From CAZCYE01 sp964502775 (lineage in GTDB: Bacteria; Actinomycetota; Acidimicrobiia; IMCC26256; PALSA-555), in the NCBI GenBank assembly GCA_964502775.1, contig CAZCYE010000033.1:1-16721 (forward strand): a stretch of DNA of 16,721 bases, written 5' to 3'. The position numbers were made by a program, and so were the translations under genes. The first letter of the stretch is position 1, and every line of letters begins with the position of its first letter. The notes beneath the pieces are model-generated. The model was not told where the DNA came from. It was given only the letters and a program-made list of their open reading frames with translations, and did not search any database. Below, in pieces: positions 1 to 6,259 of this stretch.

Positions 1-1
1 C

Positions 2-1474
2 GTGGTGCCGGGGGTGGTGGTGCAGGCCGACGCCGTTGCGCTCGACCCGAGCGCGGCAGGCGCGGCCGTCGACGCCCGGACCGCGCTGGAGCTGGGGGTG
101 GTCGCAGCCCGCACCGGCCTGCCGATCGTGCGCGAGTCACTCGAGCAGCTCCGGGGTCTGGCTCCCCCCCGATGGGACGACGAGACCCGAGCGTCGTTCA
201 TCGAGCTGCTCGCCTGCGGATCGGAAGCTGTCGGTGTGCTCGAGGCGTTCGATCAGGTGGGGCTCCTCGTGGCGCTGATCCCCGAGTGGGCCCACGTGCA
301 GGCCCGCCCGCAGCGCAACGCCTATCACCGCTTCACGGTCGATCGGCACTTGCTCGAAGCCGTGGCCGAGTGCGCGACGCTCACGGGCACGGCCGGCTTC
401 GACGGCGACGTCGCCCGGCGCACCCGCATTGATCTGCTGCTCCTCGGCGCGCTGCTCCACGACGTGGGCAAGGGGATGCCCGGTGACCACTCGGAGGTCG
501 GGGCCGAGGTGGCCCGCCACATCGTCGAGCATCTCGGGCTCGATCCCCACGGCCGGGAGGTCGTGGGCTGGCTCGTGCGGCACCACCTCCTCCTCGCCGA
601 CACCGCGACGCGGCGTGACCTGAGTGACGAGGCGACGATCCTGCGCTTCGCGCGCGCGGTGCGCGACACGGAGCGGCTCGACCTGCTCTACGCGCTCACG
701 GTGGGCGACTCCCGGGCGACGGGTCCGGCGGCGTGGAGCCGAGCCAAGGCGTCGCTCGTCCGTCGCCTGTTCGTGGCCGCCGACACTGTGCTCACGGAGG
801 GCGTGGTGGGTCCGGGTCACGACGCCGAGCGCCGCGAGCTGCTGGCGCGCCACGCCGACCTGATCGCGGGCGGGCGCCTGGCGGTGGCCTGGCGCGACGA
901 CGTGGACGGACTGCTCGAGTGCACCGTCGCGGCCCCGGACCGACCCGGGCTGCTCGCGGCGGTCGCCGGTGTGCTCGCGTTGCACGGCTTCGACGTGCAA
1001 CGGGCGTTCGCGCTCGGCGCCGAGCCGGGCATGGCCCTGGAGGTCTTCCGGGGCCTCGACCGCTTCGAGCGCTTCGACGCCGAGACGCGAGACCTGGTGG
1101 CGCGCCAGATCGCGGAGGCGCTCGCGGGGACGTTCGAGGTCCACGGCCATCTGGCCGATCGGTTGCGCCGCTACCGCCGGGGCGCGGAACCCGCAGGATC
1201 GGCGCGGGTTCGGGTGGATCTCGAGGCCTCGAGCGCGGCGACCGTGGTGGAGATCGAGGGTCCCGACGAAGTGGGACTGCTGGCTCGCGCCGCGGCGGTC
1301 TTCGCCGATCTCGATCTCGACGTGACCGCGGCGTTCGTGGTGACCCTCGGGGATTCGGTGGTCGACGCGTTCTACCTCACCGATTCACAAGGCGCCAAGC
1401 TCACCGAGCCCCTGGCGATCGACCAGCTCCGCGCCACGCTCACGGCCCGGCTCGCCGCTGACGCGCTCGCGTAG
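2..1474 (+). CDS. glnD: PII uridylyltransferase / uridylyl-removing enzyme GlnD (C-terminal part)
   Basis: GlnD is the bifunctional nitrogen sensor that uridylylates and deuridylylates the PII protein in response to glutamine. The reading frame is open to the left edge, so the N-terminal nucleotidyltransferase domain lies outside the window; about 490 residues are visible, against roughly 750-900 for family members. Seen: the linker with QRNAYHRFTVDRH near residues 104-116; an HD domain with LLHDVGKG (H153, D154) and a further GDHSEVG; and two C-terminal ACT domains, one near 300-365 (VAAPDRPGLLAAVAGVLALHG) and one near 412-485 (IEGPDEVGLLARAAAVF). The HD part carries uridylyl-removing activity and the ACT pair binds glutamine in known family members. 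The first in-frame GTG codons at the edge are internal, not the start. TAG stop at 1472-1474; the NUDIX gene follows 22 bp later with its own promoter. Confidence 0.93.
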   Translation: MVPGVVVQADAVALDPSAAGAAVDARTALELGVVAARTGLPIVRESLEQLRGLAPPRWDDETRASFIELLACGSEAVGVLEAFDQVGLLVALIPEWAHVQARPQRNAYHRFTVDRHLLEAVAECATLTGTAGFDGDVARRTRIDLLLLGALLHDVGKGMPGDHSEVGAEVARHIVEHLGLDPHGREVVGWLVRHHLLLADTATRRDLSDEATILRFARAVRDTERLDLLYALTVGDSRATGPAAWSRAKASLVRRLFVAADTVLTEGVVGPGHDAERRELLARHADLIAGGRLAVAWRDDVDGLLECTVAAPDRPGLLAAVAGVLALHGFDVQRAFALGAEPGMALEVFRGLDRFERFDAETRDLVARQIAEALAGTFEVHGHLADRLRRYRRGAEPAGSARVRVDLEASSAATVVEIEGPDEVGLLARAAAVFADLDLDVTAAFVVTLGDSVVDAFYLTDSQGAKLTEPLAIDQLRATLTARLAADALA

Positions 1475-1484
1475 CCGTTGCTCG

Positions 1485-1490
1485 TAGCAT
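1485..1490 (+). promoter_or_regulatory. -10 element TAGCAT of a predicted leaderless NUDIX mRNA
   Basis: TAGCAT matches the actinobacterial -10 consensus TAnnnT and is followed by exactly six bases and then the GTG start at 1497. This spacing places the transcription start on the first base of the start codon. No Shine-Dalgarno sequence precedes the GTG. The element lies in the 22-bp gap after glnD. No clear -35 is visible. Confidence 0.5.
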
Positions 1491-1496
1491 GCGGCC

Positions 1497-2195
1497 GTGG
1501 GCGATGCGCACGAGCATGCGGTCGCGGCGTCGGACCTCCTGCGCTGGGCCGAAGCGCTGTCGGGGATCGCTCGCACCGGCCTCGGATTCACCCAGAGCCT
1601 GTACGAGAGGGAGCGCTTCGAGGAGGTGCTACGGGTCGCGGCCGACATCCGGTCGGCCGCGCTCGAGGAGGCCGAGACGGACGCGCTCGTCGAGGAGTGG
1701 CTCGCCACCGTGGGGCAGGGTGTCGCCGGCTACGTCACCCCCAAGGTCGCCGTGGCGGCGGTGGTGGGCAACGAGCGGCGAGAGATCCTCCTCACCCGGC
1801 GCGCCGATTCCGGGGTGTGGCTGTACCCGGTGGGCTGGGCCGACGTCGGCTACTCGCCGGCGGAGGTCGCGGTGAAGGAGGTCTACGAGGAGACGGGGAT
1901 CGAGGTGGAGCCCGTACGGCTCATCGCCGTCTTCGACGCGCTTCGCCTGGGCTTTGCCCGCCTCCCCCTGTACTCGCTCGTGTTCCACTGCACGATGCTC
2001 GGTGGCGAGCTGCGTGGCCATCCCCTCGAGACGAGCGCGGTGGGCTTCTTCGCCCGCGACGCGCTGCCGTCGCCGCTCGCCGGCGGGGCCCGGTGGGTCG
2101 AGACCGCGTTCGCCGCCATCGACGGCGAGATACGCCCGTGCGACTTCGACGTGCCCCGGACGCCCCCGTGGCGGGGCGATCACACCGAGGTCTAG
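1497..2195 (+). CDS. NUDIX hydrolase with N-terminal Nudix_hydro_N domain
   Basis: A 232-aa hydrolase of nucleoside-diphosphate-linked compounds; the substrate cannot be read from sequence (ADP-ribose, NADH or damaged nucleotides are possible). Residues 12-60 (DLLRWAEALSGIARTGLGF, then YERERFEEV) match the N-terminal helical domain typical of this NUDIX subgroup. The catalytic NUDIX box lies at about 113-135 (G113, then KEVYEETGI at 127-135), with the metal-binding EE pair E131/E132. The first Glu of the generic box pattern is displaced and E123 sits nearby; from memory this is normal for the subgroup. The GTG at 1497 is chosen because a TAGCAT -10 sits six bases upstream, implying a leaderless mRNA. 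The stop codon shares a CTAG palindrome with the stop of pyrE on the other strand. Confidence 0.88.
   Translation: MGDAHEHAVAASDLLRWAEALSGIARTGLGFTQSLYERERFEEVLRVAADIRSAALEEAETDALVEEWLATVGQGVAGYVTPKVAVAAVVGNERREILLTRRADSGVWLYPVGWADVGYSPAEVAVKEVYEETGIEVEPVRLIAVFDALRLGFARLPLYSLVFHCTMLGGELRGHPLETSAVGFFARDALPSPLAGGARWVETAFAAIDGEIRPCDFDVPRTPPWRGDHTEV
2192..2195. other. Shared CTAG double stop of two convergent genes
   Basis: The four bases CTAG read as TAG on the plus strand (2193-2195, end of the NUDIX gene) and as TAG on the minus strand (2194-2192, end of pyrE). The two genes therefore end tail to tail inside one palindrome, with no room for a terminator between them. The same arrangement recurs at 5813-5816. 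Confidence 0.95.
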
Positions 2196-2719
2196 CTGGA
2201 TCGGGTGAGCTCGCTCATCTGGAACAACGCCCGCAGCTCCACCCCGATCGCGCCGAGCGCGTCGGTGCCCCCGGCCTCACGGTCGATCACGCACACGGCA
2301 GTCGCCACCCGGGCACCGCAGTCGCGCAGATCGCCGCACGAGATCACCACCTGGCCGCCCGACGTCACCACGTCCTCGACCACGCACACCTCGCGGTCGT
2401 CGATGTCGACACCCTCGGCGAGGCGGCAGGTGCCGTACGTCTTGGCCTCCTTGCGCACGAACGCGGCGGGCAGCCCCGTGACCTGCGACAGCATCGTCAC
2501 CAGGGGTACGCCGCCCAGCTCGAGCCCGGCGAGCACCTGGGTGCTGCTCGGCACCAAGGGCGCGAGCTCGACGGCCACCCGGTGCAGCAGCGGGGGATCG
2601 GCCTCGAAGCGGTACTTGTCGAAGTACTCGTGGCTCACGGCCCCCGACCGGAGCGTGAACGTGCCGGTGAGGTGGGAGGCGGCATGCACGGCGCGCGCCA
2701 GCTCGTCGCGGTCGCTCAT
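2192..2719 (-). CDS. pyrE: Orotate phosphoribosyltransferase PyrE
   Basis: PyrE converts orotate and PRPP to orotidine 5'-phosphate in de novo pyrimidine synthesis, in the cytoplasm. The 175-aa product has the usual length. Seen: HEYFDKYRFE at 30-39, the mobile-loop segment RKEAKTYGT at 89-97, and the PRPP-binding motif VCVVEDVVTSGGQ at 111-123 with the ED pair. The ATG at 2719 is chosen because the upstream gene's TGA overlaps it as ATGA (2716-2719), which suggests translational coupling; longer in-frame extensions run through the neighbouring gene in another frame. It is the last gene of a minus-strand unit with the unknown 166-aa protein and a 13-codon leader ORF. Its stop overlaps that of the convergent NUDIX gene. 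Confidence 0.95.
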   Translation of the reverse strand: MSDRDELARAVHAASHLTGTFTLRSGAVSHEYFDKYRFEADPPLLHRVAVELAPLVPSSTQVLAGLELGGVPLVTMLSQVTGLPAAFVRKEAKTYGTCRLAEGVDIDDREVCVVEDVVTSGGQVVISCGDLRDCGARVATAVCVIDREAGGTDALGAIGVELRALFQMSELTRSS

Positions 2720-3216
2720 GCGCGACTTCCCAGCTGCTCGAGGAGCATCTCGGTGATCGAGATGCCCCGTTGGTCGCGCTCGACGGCCCGCCCGATCGCG
2801 TCGTGGTCCACGAGCCCCGCCGCGTCCGGCGCCACTCCCAGGTGCTCGGTCACCGCCCCGGTCAACGTTGCCGGCTCGAGATCGTCGCCGAACGGCGGGT
2901 AGCACTCGAGGCCGTCCCAGAGCCCGTCCACGCCTCGCTGCTCCTCCCCGAGCCGGATGCCGGAGGCATGGGTGCCGGTGGCGAGCGCGCCGGTGACCGC
3001 GTCCCACACCTCGTAGGGCGAGAGCCCCTTCGGCGTGCGATAGCCCGGTGCCGGATGCAGCTGCCACTCGAGTGTCGGGGTGGCGTCGAGCGTGTCGAGC
3101 AGCCACAGCTGCGTGCCGTTCACGTAGCTGTCGTCGGGTGGGCCGAGGCGCTCGTCGAGCGCGCGCACCAGCTCGGGGCTCACGCGCCACACCGTCGTCG
3201 CTGTCAGCCGGCTCAT
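2716..3216 (-). CDS. Uncharacterised 166-aa protein translationally coupled to pyrE
   Basis: I do not recognise a family. The protein appears soluble, without signal peptide or membrane segment, and has many charged residues. Notable stretches are TTVWRVSPELVRALDERLG near the N-terminus, the aromatic-rich WDGLECYPPFGDDLEP in the middle, and a helical C-terminus RGISITEMLLEQLG. The ATG at 3216 is chosen because it forms an ATGA overlap with the stop of a short leaderless ORF (in the duplicated copy the same junction is 3368-3371). The gene ends in an ATGA overlap with pyrE, so all three ORFs probably sit on one mRNA. The assembly gap begins 22 bp upstream of its start. A role linked to pyrimidine supply is inferred only from position. 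Confidence 0.8.
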   Translation of the reverse strand: MSRLTATTVWRVSPELVRALDERLGPPDDSYVNGTQLWLLDTLDATPTLEWQLHPAPGYRTPKGLSPYEVWDAVTGALATGTHASGIRLGEEQRGVDGLWDGLECYPPFGDDLEPATLTGAVTEHLGVAPDAAGLVDHDAIGRAVERDQRGISITEMLLEQLGSRA

Positions 3217-3238
3217 CGGCGAGCGCGACCAGGAAAGG
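3184..3238. repeat. 55-bp direct repeat, copy 1 (assembly overlap)
   Basis: These 55 bases are identical to 3339-3393 and end exactly where the run of Ns begins. Copy 2 begins exactly where the Ns end. This is the pattern of two contigs that overlap by an assembler k-mer length and were scaffolded with a fixed 100-N spacer instead of being merged. It is not a biological repeat. Confidence 0.93.
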
Positions 3239-3338
3239 NNNNNNNNNNNNNNNNNNNNNNNNNNNNNNNNNNNNNNNNNNNNNNNNNNNNNNNNNNNNNN
3301 NNNNNNNNNNNNNNNNNNNNNNNNNNNNNNNNNNNNNN
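3239..3338. other. Assembly gap of exactly 100 N, probably spurious
   Basis: The run is exactly 100 Ns, the standard placeholder for a gap of unknown size. Because both flanks are the same 55-bp sequence, the true sequence most likely runs from 3238 directly into 3394, and nothing is missing. Confidence 0.93.
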
Positions 3339-3393
3339 GCGCCACACCGTCGTCGCTGTCAGCCGGCTCATCGGCGAGCGCGACCAGGAAAGG
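3339..3393. repeat. 55-bp direct repeat, copy 2 (assembly overlap)
   Basis: Identical to 3184-3238. It repeats the first codons of the 166-aa protein gene on the minus strand, so that gene's ATG appears twice (3216 and 3371). Only the copy at 3216 is joined to the gene body; only this copy is joined to the upstream promoter. Confidence 0.93.
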
Positions 3394-3409
3394 CGGAGCA
3401 GGTGGCCAT
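3368..3409 (-). CDS. 13-aa leaderless leader ORF (MATCSAFPGRARR) upstream of the pyrE unit
   Basis: The ORF runs from ATG at 3409 to TGA at 3370-3368 and encodes MATCSAFPGRARR. A TACCCT -10 (3421-3416) stands exactly six bases upstream of the ATG, which predicts a leaderless mRNA starting at this codon. Its TGA overlaps the ATG of the 166-aa protein gene as ATGA (3371-3368, equivalent to 3216-3213 in copy 1 across the false gap). Together these suggest that ribosomes load here and pass by reinitiation into the 166-aa protein and then PyrE. The single Cys and the Arg-rich end could matter if the peptide is a sensor, but that is inference. No family match is possible at this length. Confidence 0.5.
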   Translation of the reverse strand: MATCSAFPGRARR

Positions 3410-3415
3410 GCCGCG

Positions 3416-3421
3416 AGGGTA
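3416..3421 (-). promoter_or_regulatory. -10 element TACCCT for the leader ORF / pyrE unit
   Basis: On the minus strand TACCCT fits TAnnnT and is followed by CGCGGC and the ATG at 3409. The predicted transcription start is the A of that ATG. No clear -35 is visible. It is the best candidate promoter for the minus-strand pyrE unit. Confidence 0.5.
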
Positions 3422-3537
3422 ATCCCGGCCGCCGGTGGTGTTCATGGCTCGGGCTCGGTCACCGCGCCGGGAGGTGCGTGTCAAGGGTTCGTCCGCGGCC
3501 GGGCAAGACCGGTCGCCGCGGCTCGAGGAGGTCCACG

Positions 3538-4245
3538 ATGTACCTGTGCTGGCCCGCGCGCGCATGCACGAGCGCGATCGTCGTCGCATCCGTCACCCTG
3601 ATGGGAATCACACCGGCACCGGCGGCCGATGTGATCCTCGAGCACACGATCTGTCACGATGCCGGCCTCGCCCGCCAGCGCACCGAGATCGACGCCGACG
3701 TGGCGCTGACGCGCTTCGATCCGGCGCTGGGCGTGCTGCTCGAGGTGCTCGTACCCGTCGCGTCGGTCGCGCTCGACACCGATGGGCGCTTCGAGAACAC
3801 GGCCGCCTCCGCGGTGACCTTCGCCGAGCACATGAATGCCGAGATCACGTTCTCGCTCCCCGGCGGTCTGGCTTCGCCGGCTCCGCTCGTGCAGTCCCTC
3901 GAGCGCGTGCCCCCCACGGCGCTGGGGGCGTTCGACGGCGTCCTCGACTACGCGGGCGTCAGCGCGGTGACCCAGCCCACCACGACCATGGGCATGGGCG
4001 CGCCACCGTCGGCCTCGAGTGACCCGGCCGTGCTCGGTGCCTTCACCGGTCCCGGGACCGTGGCCGTCCACGTCGGCACGCAGATCTCGGAGGTGTTCAC
4101 CGGAGGTGGCGGCAACGTGAGCTTCGAGATCAACACGTTCGCGGCCGCGTCCGTCCGGGTGTGCTACCGGTACGCCACCGTCGAGGTCAGCCCCACGCCA
4201 CCAGTAGGGCCGCCGCCGACGGTGGTGCCCCGCTTCACCGGCTGA
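3538..4245 (+). CDS. Secreted choice-of-anchor-E-like protein
   Basis: A 235-aa predicted exported protein. Residues 1-30 form a signal peptide: an Arg in the n-region, a hydrophobic core near 11-24 and APAA before the likely cleavage at 30/31. The mature part is rich in beta-strand residues and resembles the choice-of-anchor E type of surface beta-sandwich: LTRFDPALGVLLEV near 57-70, a central ...LGAFDGVLDYAG, then DPAVLGAFTGPGTVAVHVGT and CYRYATVEV at the end of the domain. C39 and the late Cys could form a disulfide. The C-terminus is a short Pro-rich tail ending VVPRFTG with no following hydrophobic helix or basic tail, so no anchor is visible. The ATG at 3538 is supported by GAGGAGGT at 3525-3532, five bases upstream. 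The function is unknown. Confidence 0.72.
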   Translation: MYLCWPARACTSAIVVASVTLMGITPAPAADVILEHTICHDAGLARQRTEIDADVALTRFDPALGVLLEVLVPVASVALDTDGRFENTAASAVTFAEHMNAEITFSLPGGLASPAPLVQSLERVPPTALGAFDGVLDYAGVSAVTQPTTTMGMGAPPSASSDPAVLGAFTGPGTVAVHVGTQISEVFTGGGGNVSFEINTFAAASVRVCYRYATVEVSPTPPVGPPPTVVPRFTG

Positions 4246-4466
4246 TCACCGCGCCGGCCGCGCTCGTCCCGGCGGCAACCGCACCCAGCGGTCCCGATCC
4301 AGTCCCCTCACCGCTGCGCGAGCCACCGGGCGAAGGGGCGCCCCGTCGAGGCGGACCTTGCCCATCCGCGCTCCGGGGCGCCCCGCCTCCGCGTCGCGCC
4401 GCTCCACGTCCGGTACCTCGTGTCGGCCCGTCGAGCTGCGGGGAGGGCACCGGTAGGCTCCGGTTC
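4246..4466. other. 221-bp intergenic region with two GGGGCGCCCC palindromes and a hairpin
   Basis: No convincing gene. The 10-bp palindrome GGGGCGCCCC occurs at 4335-4344 and again at 4375-4384, exactly 40 bp apart. GAGGCGG (4348-4354) can pair with CCGCCTC (4383-4389). This may end transcription of the secreted-protein gene, although no T-run follows, or it may be a binding site. The M20 promoter is at the right end. Confidence 0.3.
4454..4459 (+). promoter_or_regulatory. -10 element TAGGCT upstream of the M20 peptidase
   Basis: TAGGCT (TAnnnT) lies seven bases before the GTG start at 4467, one base more than the other leaderless-type heads in this window. No Shine-Dalgarno is evident between it and the start codon. 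Confidence 0.4.
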
Positions 4467-5816
4467 GTGAGCGCGAGCGCTTCGACCGCCGACACCGTCG
4501 CTGCGGAGAGCACCGAGCTCCTCCGCATCCTCATCCGCAACGCGTGCGTCAACGACGGCCGGCCCGAGAGCGGCGGTGAGGTGGCGAGCGTCGACGTGCT
4601 CGAGGCCTACCTGGGCACCGCCGGGCTCGACGTCCAGCGCTTCGAGCCCCAGCCCGGTCGCACCAGTCTCGTGGCCCGCATCGAGGGGAGCGATCCGAGC
4701 GCGCCGAGCCTGCTGCTCCTGGGCCACACCGACGTGGTTCCCGCCAACCCCTCGGGCTGGAGCCGCGACCCCTTTGGTGCCGAGCTCGACGACGGCTTCG
4801 TGTGGGGCCGCGGCGCAGTCGACATGCTGAACCTCACCGTCACCCAGGCGGTAGCCGTGCGCCGACTCGCCGACGCCGGGTTCGCACCTCGGGGAACGCT
4901 CGTGTACCTGGCGGTCGCCGACGAGGAGGCCCTCGGCCGCTGGGGTGCGCAGTGGCTCGTGGAGCACGAGCCCGAGGCGGTGCTCGCCGACTACGTGGTG
5001 AGCGAATCCGGCGGCTACCAGATGCCCACGCCCGGGGGGGTGCGTCTCCCGGTCGTGGTGGCCGAGAAGGGGACGCTCTGGACGAAGCTGCGGGTCCGGG
5101 GCACGCCCGGGCATGCCTCCCAGCCCTTCGGTGCCGACAACGCGCTCGTGACCGCCGCCGAGGTGGTGCGCCGCATCAGTGAGATCCGTCCCGAGGCGCG
5201 GATCCACGACGTCTGGCGCCGCTACGTGGAGGGCATGGGTTTCGAGCCCGACCTGGCCGCCGCGCTCCTGGATGCGGGCCGACTCCCGGGAGCGCTCACC
5301 CAGCTCCCCTTGGCCAGCGCCCGCTTCGTGCACGCGTGTACGCACACCACCTTCGCACCGACCGTGATCCACGGCGGCACCAAGACGAATGTGATCCCGG
5401 ACCAGGTGGACCTCGAGGTGGACATCCGCCCGCTCCCCGATCAGTCGGGCGCCGAGGTGATCGCGATGCTGCGCGACGGGCTGGGCGACCTCGCGGACCG
5501 CGTCGAGCTGCACCCCAACGACGATCCCGCGACCGGATCCCCCATCGACACCCCGCTGTGGGACTCCCTCGCGCGGGTCACCTCGCGGCTCGTGGCCGGA
5601 TCGGCACTCGTGCCCTTCATGATGGCGGGCGGCACCGACACCCGCTTCTTCCGGCGCGCGGGCTCCGTGGGCTATGGCTTCGGGCTGTTCTCCCGCCGGA
5701 TGTCGTTCGAGGACTACGCGACGATGTTCCATGGCAACGACGAGCGGGTAGATGTGGAATCACTCGACCTGACCGAACAGCTCTGGGAGGCCGTCGCCCG
5801 GGACATGCTCGGCTAG
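4467..5816 (+). CDS. M20 family metallopeptidase / ArgE-DapE-type amidohydrolase
   Basis: A 449-aa zinc-dependent hydrolase of the M20 family, which cleaves dipeptides or N-acyl amino acids; the exact substrate is not readable. All expected metal-site motifs are present: LLGHTDVV (H87), GRGAVDML (D119, bridging), DEEALG (E153 as general base, E154), SESGG (E180) and MFHGNDERV (H422). Residues about 200-330 form the dimerisation insert (GTPGHASQPFGADNAL). GGTDTRFFR near 405 is also typical. The GTG at 4467 is preferred: the homologous part begins just after it, the sequence upstream is Pro/Arg-rich noise in this frame, and a -10 element stands immediately before it. The length is normal. The stop shares a CTAG palindrome with the convergent SRPBCC gene. 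Confidence 0.9.
   Translation: MSASASTADTVAAESTELLRILIRNACVNDGRPESGGEVASVDVLEAYLGTAGLDVQRFEPQPGRTSLVARIEGSDPSAPSLLLLGHTDVVPANPSGWSRDPFGAELDDGFVWGRGAVDMLNLTVTQAVAVRRLADAGFAPRGTLVYLAVADEEALGRWGAQWLVEHEPEAVLADYVVSESGGYQMPTPGGVRLPVVVAEKGTLWTKLRVRGTPGHASQPFGADNALVTAAEVVRRISEIRPEARIHDVWRRYVEGMGFEPDLAAALLDAGRLPGALTQLPLASARFVHACTHTTFAPTVIHGGTKTNVIPDQVDLEVDIRPLPDQSGAEVIAMLRDGLGDLADRVELHPNDDPATGSPIDTPLWDSLARVTSRLVAGSALVPFMMAGGTDTRFFRRAGSVGYGFGLFSRRMSFEDYATMFHGNDERVDVESLDLTEQLWEAVARDMLG
5813..5816. other. Second shared CTAG double stop of convergent genes
   Basis: CTAG gives TAG on plus (5814-5816, end of the M20 gene) and TAG on minus (5815-5813, end of the SRPBCC gene). The geometry is identical to 2192-2195. 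Confidence 0.95.
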
Positions 5817-6259
5817 GCACCCCCACCCGCTTCGAGCGCAGCCTTTGCCGCGGCCAACGACGACTGCAGCCCCTCGCGCAGGGGCTTGCGCAAGGGAAGC
5901 GCGATCACGCCGCCGAGGTAACGGACTGGCGGTGGGCACCGGACGGTCACCCTCACGCGCGTGCCACCGGCCGTGGGTGTGAACTCCCGGGTCACGGTGG
6001 TGGTGACCCCCGCCTGCACGCTGCGCGCGACAGTGCGCCGGGGCGGGTCGTACTCCTCGTGCTCACTCGATGCCGAATGTCGCGTGCCGTCCCGCCCGAG
6101 CATCGTGTACGTCACCCGGCGACCACCGCCGGGAAGCTCGTCCACTCCGGTGATCTCCACGGGAGCGGCGACGATGGCAGCCGCGTTGGCGAGGTCGTCG
6201 AAGTAGGCGAAGACCTCGTGCACGCCCGCGGCGATCTCGACGCGGCGCCGGACTCTCAC
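5813..6259 (-). CDS. SRPBCC family (START/polyketide-cyclase-like) protein
   Basis: A 148-aa protein with the helix-grip fold signature of the SRPBCC superfamily, which binds hydrophobic ligands. Seen: VEIAAGVHEVFAYFDDLAN at the N-terminus (strand, then the helix with VFAYFDD), central strands (RRVTYTMLGRDGTRH, then EYDPPRRTVARS), and a C-terminal amphipathic helix (LREGLQSSLAAAKAALEAG) expected to close the cavity. No catalytic residues can be assigned. The GTG at 6259 is chosen because it overlaps the TGA of the upstream PAC2 gene as GTGA (6259-6256); longer in-frame extensions lie inside the PAC2 gene. It is probably co-transcribed and coupled with PAC2. Ligand unknown. Confidence 0.82.
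   Translation of the reverse strand: MRVRRRVEIAAGVHEVFAYFDDLANAAAIVAAPVEITGVDELPGGGRRVTYTMLGRDGTRHSASSEHEEYDPPRRTVARSVQAGVTTTVTREFTPTAGGTRVRVTVRCPPPVRYLGGVIALPLRKPLREGLQSSLAAAKAALEAGGGA

Noticed and set aside
1835..1903. The NUDIX box lacks the first Glu of the generic pattern (Tyr in its place).
   Set aside because: From memory the subgroup with the Nudix_hydro_N domain usually has GYSP-x-E in this place, with the Glu shifted, so it is probably the subgroup's normal form and not a defect.
3184..3393. A biological direct repeat or attachment site flanking missing DNA.
   Set aside because: The copies end exactly at the N boundaries, which is the signature of unmerged contig overlap.
4225..4300. 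A frameshifted sorting anchor after VPRFTG in the secreted protein.
   Set aside because: Neither of the other forward frames encodes a hydrophobic helix followed by basic residues.
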